Assembly (NCBI RefSeq): GCF_052113205.1 | Contig: NZ_JBFRCU010000022.1 | Coordinates: 18,596 to 82,595, forward strand | DNA length: 64,000 nt | DNA from: Inquilinus sp052113205 | GTDB taxonomy: Bacteria > Pseudomonadota > Alphaproteobacteria > DSM-16000 > Inquilinaceae | Reading direction: 5' to 3' | In this document: one piece after another, positions 42,672 to 50,940 of the stretch | Position numbering within the stretch: the first letter of the stretch is position 1 | How the letters are laid out: each line of letters begins with the position of its first letter | Translations under genes and position numbers: made by a program | Notes under the pieces: model-generated | The model's input: the letters and a program-made list of their open reading frames with translations, nothing else | What the model was told of the DNA's origin: nothing | Databases searched by the model: none

Positions 42672-43961
42672 ATGGCCGGATCGGGCTACCGCAAGGACCG
42701 CATCGGCAACCACAAGCTGCACCCCGAGACGCTGATGCTCGGCTATGGCTACGACCCGACCCTGTCCGAGGGCGCGGTCAAGCAGCCGGTGTTCCTGACC
42801 TCGACCTTCGTCTTCAAATCGGCCGAGGATGGGCGCGACTTCTTCGACTACACCGCCGGCCGGCGCGAGCCGAAGCCGGGCGTCGATGCCGGGCTGGTCT
42901 ACACCCGCTTCAACCACCCCAACAGCGAGATCGTCGAGGACCGGCTGGCGATCTATGAGGGCGCCGAGGCGGCGGGCATCTTCTCCAGCGGCATGTCGGC
43001 GATCGCCACGACGCTGCTGGCCTTCGCCCGGCCGGGCGACGTGATCCTGCACAGCCAGCCGCTCTACGGCGGCACCGAGACCCTGATCGCGCGCACGCTG
43101 TCGCCGTTCCAGATCGGCGCGGTCGGCTTCCCGGACGGGGTCGACGGCGGCGTGATCCGCAAGGCGGCGGACGAGGCGGTGGCCAAGGGCCGGGTCTCGG
43201 TGATCCTGGTCGAATCGCCGTCGAACCCGCTCAACACCCTGGTCGATCTCGAGCTGGTGCGCGCCGTGGCCGACGAGATCGGGGCGAAGCAGGGCCACAC
43301 CCCGGTGGTGGTCTGCGACAATACCCTGCTGGGCCCGATCTTCCAGAAGCCGATCCGGCACGGCACCGACATCGTGGTCTATTCCCTGACCAAATATGTC
43401 GGCGGCCACAGCGACCTGGTGGCCGGCGCGGTCCTCGGCCGGCGCGACCAGATCCGCCAGGTCAAGCTGCTGCGCGGCGCCATCGGCACCCAGCTCGACC
43501 CGCATTCGGCCTGGATGATCGCGCGGTCGCTGGAGACGCTGTCGCTGCGCATGACCGCGGCCTGCCGCAACGCCGAGACCGTGACCCGGTTCCTGGCCGA
43601 GCATCCGCAGGTCGCCGCGGTCTACTACCCGGCGCTGCTGCCGGAGGGCAGCCCGGAGCGGGCGGTGTTCGACCGGCAATGCACCGGCGCCGGCACCACC
43701 TTCTCCTTCGACATCAAGGGCGGCGAGGCCGAGGCCTTCCGCTTCCTCAACGCGCTGCGCATCTTCAAGCTTGCGGTCAGCCTCGGCGGCACCGAATCCC
43801 TGGTCTGCCACCCGGCGACCACGGTGCATTCCGGCGTGCCGAAGGAAACGCGGGAGCGGATCGGCATCTCCGACGCCACCATCCGCGTCTCGATCGGCAT
43901 CGAGCATGTCGAGGACCTGGTCGCCGACCTGACCCAGGCCCTGGCCGCCAGCGCAGGCTGA
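42672..43961 (+). CDS. cystathionine gamma-synthase family PLP enzyme
   Basis: 429 residues of the Cys/Met-metabolism PLP family. Schiff-base lysine K241 (YSLTKYVGGHSDLVAGAV), with YTRFNHPNSEIVEDRLA and SGMSAIATTLLAF. The HSDLVAG motif places it among cystathionine gamma-synthase/lyase and methionine gamma-lyase relatives, and the extended N-terminus (MAGSGYRKDRIGNHKLHPE) marks a distinct subgroup. The exact reaction cannot be told. AGGAGA precedes the ATG. Confidence 0.85.
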   Translation: MAGSGYRKDRIGNHKLHPETLMLGYGYDPTLSEGAVKQPVFLTSTFVFKSAEDGRDFFDYTAGRREPKPGVDAGLVYTRFNHPNSEIVEDRLAIYEGAEAAGIFSSGMSAIATTLLAFARPGDVILHSQPLYGGTETLIARTLSPFQIGAVGFPDGVDGGVIRKAADEAVAKGRVSVILVESPSNPLNTLVDLELVRAVADEIGAKQGHTPVVVCDNTLLGPIFQKPIRHGTDIVVYSLTKYVGGHSDLVAGAVLGRRDQIRQVKLLRGAIGTQLDPHSAWMIARSLETLSLRMTAACRNAETVTRFLAEHPQVAAVYYPALLPEGSPERAVFDRQCTGAGTTFSFDIKGGEAEAFRFLNALRIFKLAVSLGGTESLVCHPATTVHSGVPKETRERIGISDATIRVSIGIEHVEDLVADLTQALAASAG

Positions 43962-44040
43962 CCTCCGCCACGCGTCGGACGAGGTCCGATTGCCTCGCCC
44001 GCTCGCAAGATCTTTTCGGAACGCCGCGACCCGCTCTTCC

Positions 44041-44676
44041 TTAGTCCCCCCTCCCCTTGCGGGAGGGGGTTAGGGGGAGGGGTTTGGCGCTCGCCCCCGT
44101 CTGCACACGAAGGCCGTCGACGAAGACATCCAGCAGCTTCAGCACGGTTCGCTGCCAGCCGGGCTGGTCGTGCATGTAGCACATGCCCACGAGCGCGCGC
44201 AGGAGGTCCTCGGCGCCGATATCGGGGCGGATCTCGCCGGCCGAGACGGCTTGGTCCAGCAGCGTGCCGACGGCTTTGGTCAGGCGATCGAATGTGTAGG
44301 CATAGAGCTCTGACCGGCCATGCGCGGCAAGCGCCAGCGCCGCCAGCATGCCCTTCTTCGTCGCGACCAGGTCGACATTGGATCTGAGCCAGGAGCGCAA
44401 CGCATCGACAGGCGCCGCCTCTCCCTTCAACTGCTCGGCCAATGCCCCGAGCTGCTCCACCTCGCGTCGATAGACAGCCTCGAACAAGGCGTCACGGGTC
44501 GGGAAGTGCCGGTACAGGGTGCCGATGCCGACCCCGGCCTGCCTTGCCACGGCCTCGAGGCTGGCTCCCGGTCCGCCGGCGCTGAACACGGCCTTCGCAG
44601 CTTCCAGCACGCGCTCGCGATTGCGAGCCGCGTCGGCGCGCGGCTTGCGGGTGGTCTTTGCCGAGTTCTCTTCCAT
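44041..44676 (-). CDS. TetR/AcrR-family transcriptional regulator
   Basis: 211 residues. N-terminal helix-turn-helix (RVLEAAKAVFSAGGPGASLEAVARQAGVGIGTLYRHFPTRDALFEAV) and an all-helical ligand domain of the SbtR-like type. The last about 13 residues (PLPLTPSRKGRGD) are encoded by a palindromic repeat element, so the original C-terminus may have been changed. Divergent from the molybdenum hydroxylase operon (201 bases), which it probably represses. A candidate operator lies in between. Confidence 0.9.
   Translation of the reverse strand: MEENSAKTTRKPRADAARNRERVLEAAKAVFSAGGPGASLEAVARQAGVGIGTLYRHFPTRDALFEAVYRREVEQLGALAEQLKGEAAPVDALRSWLRSNVDLVATKKGMLAALALAAHGRSELYAYTFDRLTKAVGTLLDQAVSAGEIRPDIGAEDLLRALVGMCYMHDQPGWQRTVLKLLDVFVDGLRVQTGASAKPLPLTPSRKGRGD
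44046..44087. repeat. palindromic element, CCCTCCCC type, inside the TetR gene end
   Basis: CCCCCTCCCCTTGCGGGAGG at 44046 forms a hairpin and is followed by GGTTAGGGGGAGGGGTTTGG. This is a frequent intergenic element type. It overlaps the last codons of the TetR gene. A worn family A half lies just outside (near 43990-44010). Confidence 0.7.
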
Positions 44677-44721
44677 ATTCCTCGTCCGGGCGCCCTTCCT
44701 GCTTGAAAAGCGGAGGGTGCC

Positions 44722-44742
44722 TCCGTATATTATCCGAACGGA
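44722..44742. promoter_or_regulatory. candidate TetR operator
   Basis: TCCGT and ACGGA are inverted arms at the ends of a 21-base site whose centre is AT-rich (ATATTATCC), in the 201-base gap between the TetR gene and the hydroxylase operon. Size and position suit a TetR-family dimer. The TATATT within could also be a -10 box. Not tested against other sites. Confidence 0.4.
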
Positions 44743-44877
44743 CGCGCCTTCGAAACGCCCTGTCGATCAAGGCGGGGCGCCTAGTGTCCTCATAGCACGC
44801 GAAACCGGCCGTTCCGGCCCCCCGCGCGTCTGGTGCGGCCGCCATGTCTTCGACGATATCACCGATCGGAGTCCTGC

Positions 44878-45375
44878 ATGAGTTTCTCGATCAGCCTCAC
44901 CGTGAATGGTGCGCGGCACGACATCGAGCTGGATGATCCGCGGGTCACCCTGCTCGATCTTCTGCGCGAACGCCTCGACCTGACCGGCACGAAGAAGGGC
45001 TGCGACCGCGGCCAGTGCGGTGCCTGCACGGTGCTGGCCGACGGCCGCCGCATCAATTCGTGCCTGGCGCTCGCGGTCAGCCATGACGGGGCCGACATCC
45101 TCACGATCGAGGGCGTCGCCCATGGCGACGAGCTTCATCCGGTCCAGGCGGCCTTCATCGCCCATGACGGCTTCCAGTGCGGCTTCTGCACGCCGGGGCA
45201 GATCATGAGCGCCATCGGCCTGCTCGCGGAAGGCCAGGCCGGCGACGACCCCGAACGCATCCGCGAAGGCATGAGCGGCAATCTCTGCCGATGCGCGGCC
45301 TATGCCGGGATCACGGAAGCGGTGCTGGAAGCGCAGAGAAAGCTGGCCGAAGCCGGCCGGAGGGATGCCGCGTGA
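44878..45375 (+). CDS. molybdenum hydroxylase small subunit, two [2Fe-2S] clusters (PaoA-like)
   Basis: 165 residues. The plant-type cluster (C42, C47, C50 and C62 in GCDRGQCGAC and NSC) precedes the helical-domain cluster (CGFC near 101-104 and CRC near 137-139). It passes electrons from the molybdenum site to FAD. It lacks the Tat signal that E. coli PaoA has, so the complex is probably cytoplasmic. ATG 44878 has GGAG ahead. It overlaps the next gene at GTGA. Confidence 0.92.
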   Translation: MSFSISLTVNGARHDIELDDPRVTLLDLLRERLDLTGTKKGCDRGQCGACTVLADGRRINSCLALAVSHDGADILTIEGVAHGDELHPVQAAFIAHDGFQCGFCTPGQIMSAIGLLAEGQAGDDPERIREGMSGNLCRCAAYAGITEAVLEAQRKLAEAGRRDAA

Positions 45376-46430
45376 ACACCTTCGAATACGTCAGGCCCAC
45401 CACGATCTCCGACGCCGTCGCGGCCGCGGCCGAGCCGGGGGCCGCCTATTTCGCGGCCGGCACGAACCTGCTCGACCTGATGAAGGGCGGCGTCTCCCGT
45501 CCCGGCCGTCTCGTCGACATCACGCGCCTGCCGGGGCTCGACGGCATCGAAGCCTTGCCGGATGGGGGAATTCGCATCGGCGCCCTGGTGCGCAATGCCG
45601 ACCTCGCCCACGACCCGGGTTTCGCCCGGAGCTATCCGGCGGTGGCGGAAGCGTTGTTGTCCGGGGCCTCGGCGCAGCTCCGCAATGCCGCGACGGTCGG
45701 CGGCAACCTGCTGCAGCGGACGCGCTGCGCGTATTTCTATGACACCGCCAGTGCCTGCAACAGGCGCGAGCCGGGTGCGGGCTGCGACGCCCGTGACGGC
45801 GAGAACCGGCTGCATGCCGTGCTCGGCTGGAGCGACGGCTGCATCGCCACCCACCCTTCCGACTTCTGCGTGCCGCTCGTCGCACTGGATGCCGTGGCGG
45901 AGATCGAGGGCAGGGACGGCCGGCGCGAGATCGCCGTCGAGGAGCTCCATCGGCTGCCGGGTACGACGCCCGATCGCGAGACCGCGCTCGATCCGGGCGA
46001 CCTGATCGTCGCCATCCGCCTGCCGGCGACAGCCGCCGCATTCTCCGCTCATGCCCGCTATCTCAAAGTGCGCGAACGCACCTCCTATGCCTTCGCCGTC
46101 GTCTCCGCGGCGGCGGCGCTCCGGATCGAGGACGGCATGATCCGGGAGGCCCGGCTCGCGCTCGGCGGCGTGGCGGCCAAGCCATGGCGCGCCCGGGCGG
46201 CGGAGGCTGTCCTCGCCGGCGCCAGGCCGGGCGCGGCTGCCTTCCACCAAGCCGCGGAGGCGGCCCTGGCCGATGCCAGTCCGTCGGGCGACAACGCCTA
46301 CAAGATCGAGCTCGCGCGCCGGGTTCTCATCCGGACCCTGACGCTCGCCGCGGCCGGCACGCCCGAGCGCCTTCCCGCGCTTCCGGCCTCCCCGTTCTCC
46401 TCCGCTCCCGGAGCGCGCCACGATGACTGA
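45372..46430 (+). CDS. molybdenum hydroxylase FAD subunit with extra Fe-S motif (PaoB-like)
   Basis: 352 residues, GTG start overlapping the previous stop. FAD-binding PCMH-type domain (YFAAGTNLLDLMKGG, ATVGGNLLQRTRC) and a CO dehydrogenase flavoprotein C-terminal domain. Between them lie four cysteines (about C119, C129, C138, C157) in RTRCAYFYDTASACN and GAGC, the insertion that in PaoB holds a [4Fe-4S] cluster. This sets the operon apart from ordinary xanthine dehydrogenases. Confidence 0.9.
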   Translation: MNTFEYVRPTTISDAVAAAAEPGAAYFAAGTNLLDLMKGGVSRPGRLVDITRLPGLDGIEALPDGGIRIGALVRNADLAHDPGFARSYPAVAEALLSGASAQLRNAATVGGNLLQRTRCAYFYDTASACNRREPGAGCDARDGENRLHAVLGWSDGCIATHPSDFCVPLVALDAVAEIEGRDGRREIAVEELHRLPGTTPDRETALDPGDLIVAIRLPATAAAFSAHARYLKVRERTSYAFAVVSAAAALRIEDGMIREARLALGGVAAKPWRARAAEAVLAGARPGAAAFHQAAEAALADASPSGDNAYKIELARRVLIRTLTLAAAGTPERLPALPASPFSSAPGARHDD

Positions 46431-48690
46431 GATCCGCCCCACAGCCGGCCCCGCCCATGCGCGCCACGGCTCCAGCATCGGCCAGCCGCTGACGCGCCGC
46501 GACGGCATCCTGAAGGTCACTGGGGCGGCCCGTTACGCCGCCGACAACCACCCGGCGGGAATGCTGTACGCGGTGCTTGCGGTCAGCCGCATCGCCCGCG
46601 GCCGGGTGACGGCCCTCGACGTCGATGCGGCCAAGGGCCATCCGGGCGTCATCGAGGTCATGACTCCCGGAAACCGGCCGCCGCTGGCGACGGATCCGGA
46701 CGAGAAGTCGAACCCGTTCATGTTCCGGATCGACGTCCTGCAGAATGACCTGGTGCGCTACGCCAACCAGCCGATCGCGGTGGTGATCGCCGAGACGCTG
46801 GAGGCCGCGACGGAGGGCGCGACGCTGCTGTCGCCGCAATACGAGATCCTGCCGCCACGGGTCGGGCTCGACGCCGGCGAGAGCTTCGTGCCGCCGGCCG
46901 TCGGCGTCGGCAATCCGGCCCAGGTGGAACGGGGCGAGGTCGAGGCCGCCCTCGCCGGTTCGCCGAACCGCGTCGAGGCGACTTACGAGACGCCCGACCA
47001 GTATCACAATGCCATGGAGCCGCACGCCATCGTCGCCGCCTGGGACGGCGATGCCCTGTCGATCGACACGCCGAGCCAGGGGCTGGCGATGGCCCAGGGG
47101 CGGATCGCGGGGCTGTTCGGCATCCCGCCCGAGAAGATCCACATCCGCAGCCCCTTCCTCGGCGGCGGCTTCGGTTCCAAGGGCCTGGTCTCCGGTCCGC
47201 AGATCCTCGGCATCCTGGCGGCCCGGCTGGTCGGCCGGCCGGTCAAGCTGGTGCTCCGCCGCGAGCAGATGTACGGGCCGGTCGGCCATCGCGCGCCCTC
47301 GCGCCAGACGCTGCGGATCGGCCTCGACGGCGAAGGCCGGATCACCGCGCTTGCCCATCACGCGAAGGTGACGTCGAGCAGCTTCGACGATTTCTTCGAG
47401 CCGGCAGCCGACGCCTCGCACACGCTCTACGCCAGCCCGGCCATCGCCACCTCGCACGAGGTGGTCCGCGTCGACACCGGCACGCCGCTGTTCATGCGGG
47501 CGCCCGGCGAAGCCACCGGCTCGATCGCGCTGGAAAGCGCGATCGACGAGGCGGCCTGGGCCTCCGGGATGGACCCGCTGACGTTCCGGCTGAAGAACTA
47601 CGCCGAGGTCGAGCCGATCTCCGGCAAGCCCTTCTCCTCCAAGGCTCTGCGCGAATGCTATGCGGAGGGGGCGGCGCGTTTCGGCTGGTCGGGACGGCCG
47701 CTCGCGCCGCGGCAGATGCGGGACGAGGCCGGCTTCCTCGTCGGCTGGGGCATGGGCACCGCGACCTTCCCGGCGCTGATGTTCCAGGCCCAGGCCCGCG
47801 CCGTGCTGCGGCGCGACGGAACCGGCGTGATGGAGACCGGCGCCCAGGACATGGGGCAGGGCGCCTGGACCGCGCTGGCCCAGATCGCGGCCGACGGCCT
47901 CGGGCTCGACCTCGAGCAGGTGGAGTTCAGGGCCGGCTCATCCGATCTCCCGGATGCCGGCATCGCCGGCGGCTCGGCCCACACCGCCACGGCCGGGATG
48001 GCGATCCATGGCGCCGGCGCCGATGTCATCGCCAAGCTGACCGATCTGGCGACGGGCGATCAGCGTTCGCCCCTGTTCGGGGCGGGGAATGCCGGGGTGC
48101 TGGCGCGAAGCGGCCGCCTGTTCCGCCGCGACGACGAAAGCCGGAGCGAGAGCTATGTCGACATTCTCGCCCGCGCCGGGCTGGCCGAGCTGGAAGGTCG
48201 CGGCCGGAGCGCCGCGGACCCCGCGGCTCAGTCGGCCTATGCGATGCATGCGCACGGGGCGGTCTTTGCCGAGGTCAAGGTCGACCCGGATCTCGGCCAG
48301 GTCCGCGTCACCCGCCTCGTCGGCGCCTTCGCGGCGGGACGGATCATCAACCCGCGCCTCGTGCGCAGCCAGTACTATGGCGGCATGATCTGGGGCGTGT
48401 CCTTCGCGCTGCATGAGGAGGCGGTGATGGACCGGCGCTCCGGCCGCATCCTGAACGCCGATCTCGCCGAGTACCACGTCCCGGTGAATGCCGACGTGCC
48501 GTCCATCGATGCCCTGATGATCGAGGAGCACGATCCCCATGTGAACGCCCTGGGCATCAAGGGGGTCGGGGAGATCGGCATCACCGGCACCGCCGGCGCC
48601 GTGGCGAACGCGGTCTGGCACGCCACGGGAACGCGTGTCCGCCGCTTCCCGATCAGGCTGCATGACCTGCTGACGCCGGCATCGGACTAG
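46423..48690 (+). CDS. molybdenum hydroxylase catalytic subunit (PaoC-like aldehyde oxidoreductase)
   Basis: 755 residues: an aldehyde oxidase/xanthine dehydrogenase a/b-hammerhead domain (RRDGILKVTGAARYAADN), then the molybdopterin-binding domains (GGGFGSKG, FMRAPGEATGS, DMGQGAWTALAQIAA) and the catalytic glutamate region GVGEIGITG near the C-terminus. It oxidises an aldehyde or N-heterocycle; the substrate is not evident. It overlaps the FAD subunit gene by 8 bases. No XdhC-type or cytidylyltransferase maturation gene follows. Confidence 0.92.
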   Translation: MTEIRPTAGPAHARHGSSIGQPLTRRDGILKVTGAARYAADNHPAGMLYAVLAVSRIARGRVTALDVDAAKGHPGVIEVMTPGNRPPLATDPDEKSNPFMFRIDVLQNDLVRYANQPIAVVIAETLEAATEGATLLSPQYEILPPRVGLDAGESFVPPAVGVGNPAQVERGEVEAALAGSPNRVEATYETPDQYHNAMEPHAIVAAWDGDALSIDTPSQGLAMAQGRIAGLFGIPPEKIHIRSPFLGGGFGSKGLVSGPQILGILAARLVGRPVKLVLRREQMYGPVGHRAPSRQTLRIGLDGEGRITALAHHAKVTSSSFDDFFEPAADASHTLYASPAIATSHEVVRVDTGTPLFMRAPGEATGSIALESAIDEAAWASGMDPLTFRLKNYAEVEPISGKPFSSKALRECYAEGAARFGWSGRPLAPRQMRDEAGFLVGWGMGTATFPALMFQAQARAVLRRDGTGVMETGAQDMGQGAWTALAQIAADGLGLDLEQVEFRAGSSDLPDAGIAGGSAHTATAGMAIHGAGADVIAKLTDLATGDQRSPLFGAGNAGVLARSGRLFRRDDESRSESYVDILARAGLAELEGRGRSAADPAAQSAYAMHAHGAVFAEVKVDPDLGQVRVTRLVGAFAAGRIINPRLVRSQYYGGMIWGVSFALHEEAVMDRRSGRILNADLAEYHVPVNADVPSIDALMIEEHDPHVNALGIKGVGEIGITGTAGAVANAVWHATGTRVRRFPIRLHDLLTPASD

Positions 48691-48735
48691 CTCGCCGGGC
48701 AAGCGCAAGACCCTTGGCGGCGTGGATGATGGCAT

Positions 48736-48769
48736 GGCGGCGCGAATGATCGGAGCGATCCGCGCCGCC
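48736..48769. terminator. strong hairpin after the hydroxylase operon
   Basis: GGCGGCGCG and CGCGCCGCC are perfect 9-base arms; inside them GATC pairs with GATC. It lies 45 bases after the operon stop. No T-run follows. It likely ends the molybdenum hydroxylase transcript and may also protect against read-through from the opposing rcnA-like gene. Confidence 0.5.
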
Positions 48770-48780
48770 CTGCCGGCATG

Positions 48781-48862
48781 AGGAGCGGGCGGCGCGGCAT
48801 CCGCGCATGCTGGCCCGGGGCGGCCGACCCTCACCTGGTCTCGTTGCGCAAGTCCGATCCCG
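48781..48862. pseudogene. remnant of the 57626 gene followed by a worn family A repeat half
   Basis: Bases 48781-48827 match 57690-57735 with one mismatch and one extra G. That is the part coding for EERAARHLRMLARAAE in the intact gene. Directly after, 48828-48862 resembles the repeat half at 58411-58445 (CCCTCACCTGGTCTCGTTGC against CCCTCACCCGGTCTCGCTGC). The intact gene and its downstream repeat lie at the other end of the metal-resistance block. The fragment is too short to code for anything. Confidence 0.7.
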
Positions 48863-48874
48863 GTTTCCGTCCCG

Positions 48875-50047
48875 TCAAACGAGCTGCGCCAGCCCCGAAT
48901 ATCCGACATAGAGTCCGACCAGGATGATGATCGCGCTCGCCATGTAGGGCAGCTTGGTCATCACGACCTCGAAGCCCGGCCACCGGTTCGTGGCGTGACG
49001 GACGCCCCAGGCTGCGACCGTCCCGGAGGCGAGCAGCGTCAGCGCCAGGCCGACGCTGAAGCACAGGACCAGCACAATGCCCAGCCAGAACTTCTGCAGC
49101 TGAAGGCAGAGCAGCAGCACCGTGACCGCGGCCGGGCAGGGGATCAGCCCGCCGGTCAGGCCGAACAGGGCGATCTGCCCGGTGGTCACCTTGCGGCCGG
49201 CGAAGCGGTGGCGGATCTGCTCGGCATGGGCGCGGGCATGGGCATCCTCGGCGTCGAGCCCGGCGAAGTCGCGTGCGTGCTCATGGCTGCCGTGGCTGTG
49301 CCCATGCCCATGATCGTGGTCCCCATGGTCGTGCCCGTGACCATGAGAATGATGGTGAGCGTGCCCGTGATCGTCCTCGACGAAGCGCACCGGATAGGTG
49401 TGGGCATGGTCGCCATGGGCGATGGCGACGGTGGCGACGAATTCATGCGGCTCCGGAATCACGTCGACGGATTCGAGGTGGGTCGCCCGGTTGGCCAGCT
49501 CGAACACCTGCCGCGCGCCGTCCGGCCGCAGGGTTTCGACCACCACCGAGTCGCCGGCCGGGATCGGCGCCGTCTTGCCGCGGTTGTCGCGGAACCGCAG
49601 CTGGAACCGCGGCGACACGCCGTCCTCCTGGATCGACAGCTCGACCAGCCCGGGCCCCGTGTCGATCCGGTGCCACCCGGCCGAGGGTGAGGTCAGGGCG
49701 CGCTGGTCATGCCAGGTCCGGTAGGCCATCCACAGCGCCACGCCGATGATGATCACCGCGGAGCCGAACTGGAAATAGGGTTCGGTCGTCTCGGCGCCCC
49801 ATTGCGGGCCGTAGGTCAGCGCCAGCAGGGCGACGAGCCAGACGATCGCGGTGTGCGAGATCGTCGCCGTGATCGCCAGCAGCGCCGCCTGCCAGAAGGT
49901 GCCGCGGATGGCGACGATGAAGGCCGCCATCATGGTCTTGGAATGGCCGGGCTCCAGCCCGTGCAGGGCGCCGAGCAGGATGGCGCTGGGGACGAACAGC
50001 CAAGCCGCGGTGGCACTCTGCTGGACCAATTCTGCGAAGGGGGTCAT
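48875..50047 (-). CDS. nickel/cobalt exporter, RcnA/NicO family
   Basis: 390 residues with about six membrane helices. The first carries the family motif LLGALHGLEPGHSKTMMAAF, and a later one GGLIPCPAAVTVLLL. Between helices, residues about 221-260 form a loop made largely of His, Gly and Asp (DHGHGHSHGSHEH), a metal-binding feature of RcnA. An extra periplasmic or cytosolic beta-rich insert lies at about 110-215. Exports Ni and Co. Divergent from its likely sensor. Confidence 0.9.
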   Translation of the reverse strand: MTPFAELVQQSATAAWLFVPSAILLGALHGLEPGHSKTMMAAFIVAIRGTFWQAALLAITATISHTAIVWLVALLALTYGPQWGAETTEPYFQFGSAVIIIGVALWMAYRTWHDQRALTSPSAGWHRIDTGPGLVELSIQEDGVSPRFQLRFRDNRGKTAPIPAGDSVVVETLRPDGARQVFELANRATHLESVDVIPEPHEFVATVAIAHGDHAHTYPVRFVEDDHGHAHHHSHGHGHDHGDHDHGHGHSHGSHEHARDFAGLDAEDAHARAHAEQIRHRFAGRKVTTGQIALFGLTGGLIPCPAAVTVLLLCLQLQKFWLGIVLVLCFSVGLALTLLASGTVAAWGVRHATNRWPGFEVVMTKLPYMASAIIILVGLYVGYSGLAQLV

Positions 50048-50091
50048 GGGTGAACCTGTGGCACCGGGTTGGCATCTCCTTCGTTCATATA

Positions 50092-50107
50092 CTATAGGGG
50101 GGTATAG
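50092..50107. promoter_or_regulatory. CsoR/RcnR-type operator with G-tract
   Basis: CTATA-GGGGGG-TATAG, a perfect inverted repeat around six Gs, lies between the divergent rcnA-like and sensor genes. CsoR/RcnR-family proteins are known to bind A/T-rich half sites flanking a G/C tract of this kind (TACT-G6-N-AGTA for E. coli RcnR). The site lies 45 bases upstream of the exporter start, where binding would block its promoter. Metal binding to the sensor would release it. Confidence 0.8.
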
Positions 50108-50216
50108 AATACGACCCTCGGTCGATCAGGCTTCGTGCAGTGCCGCATTGCAGGGGCACTGCCTCGACGATCGCGGTAGAGTGCGCGGAGCGACGAGAGT
50201 GTCAGGAGATCACAGC

Positions 50217-50549
50217 ATGGCCGCCCGGAAGTCCCCCGCGACCGCCGAGACCGTCAGCGCGGCCCCGGTTGAGGCCAGCCACGGGCTGCACCACTCCCAC
50301 AAGGATGTGGTGGCGCGCATGAACCGGGCCGCCGGTCAGATCCGGAACATCGTCGCCATGATCGAGGCGCAGCGGAGCTGCCTCGACATTGCCCAACAGA
50401 TGCATGCGGTCGAGGCAGCGGTCGGCGCCGCAAAGAAGACGCTGATCAAGGACCATATCGACCACTGCTTGGATGCCGCCGCGGACGTGACCGGCCCGGG
50501 GCGCCGCGCGGCGATGGCGGAGTTCAAGGAGATCACGAAGTATCTCTGA
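50217..50549 (+). CDS. CsoR/RcnR-family metal-sensing repressor (DmeR/InrS-like)
   Basis: 110 residues, an all-helical CsoR-fold protein. The metal ligands line up as C55, H80 and C84 (spacing 24 and 3 as in CsoR), and the N-terminal arm carries SHGLHHSH, which can supply the fourth ligand as in nickel sensors of the InrS/DmeR kind. RcnR itself has His at the last position. Paired with an RcnA-type exporter, so Ni or Co is the likely signal. GTCAGGAG precedes the ATG. Confidence 0.88.
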   Translation: MAARKSPATAETVSAAPVEASHGLHHSHKDVVARMNRAAGQIRNIVAMIEAQRSCLDIAQQMHAVEAAVGAAKKTLIKDHIDHCLDAAADVTGPGRRAAMAEFKEITKYL

Positions 50550-50940
50550 CGATCGCCCAGGGCTACGGGTCATCTCTCGATCTGATGCTAGAACCGGCAG
50601 CGGCAAGGTGTTCCTGCAGAAGAGTTCGGCGAGGGCGAGTCCGACCGGGTCATGCTCTCAAACCAAGGTGTAGGCCAACGCAACGAATAGAGTGGGACGA
50701 AAGTCGTTGGTGCGATGGTGATGGCGATCGGGAACCCCTAGCATCTCGGCAGTAACGAGGGCTCGCCGCCAGGCACTGGTCCAGACGCTCCGGTATCGGG
50801 CACGGTCAACCCGTTGCAAAGTCTCGTTGTGAGCGAGAATCGGTGCATGCCGTGCGGAAGATCCCTTTGCAGGTTGCGCCACGCTCAAGTCAGGACACGC
50901 AACTCGCCAAAGCCCGGCTGCTCTTCAAAGAGGTCAAGGC
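50550..50940. other. 391-base gap before the porin gene
   Basis: No convincing gene. The base composition is less GC-rich than the flanks. A short minus-strand frame ending in DFRPTLFVALAYTLV looks vaguely like the C-terminus of an outer-membrane beta-barrel, which may be a gene remnant. It has no credible start. The porin promoter should lie near 50850-50930 but I cannot define it. Confidence 0.35.

Noticed and set aside
48736..48769. Cobalamin or nickel riboswitch upstream of the nickel exporter
   Set aside because: The hairpin lies downstream of both genes' stops, not in a leader, and no conserved aptamer core is visible.
50658..50888. Minus-strand frame ending DFRPTLFVALAYTLV
   Set aside because: Starts only at TTG/GTG without a ribosome site. 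It might be the remnant of a beta-barrel gene end, but it is too short to call.
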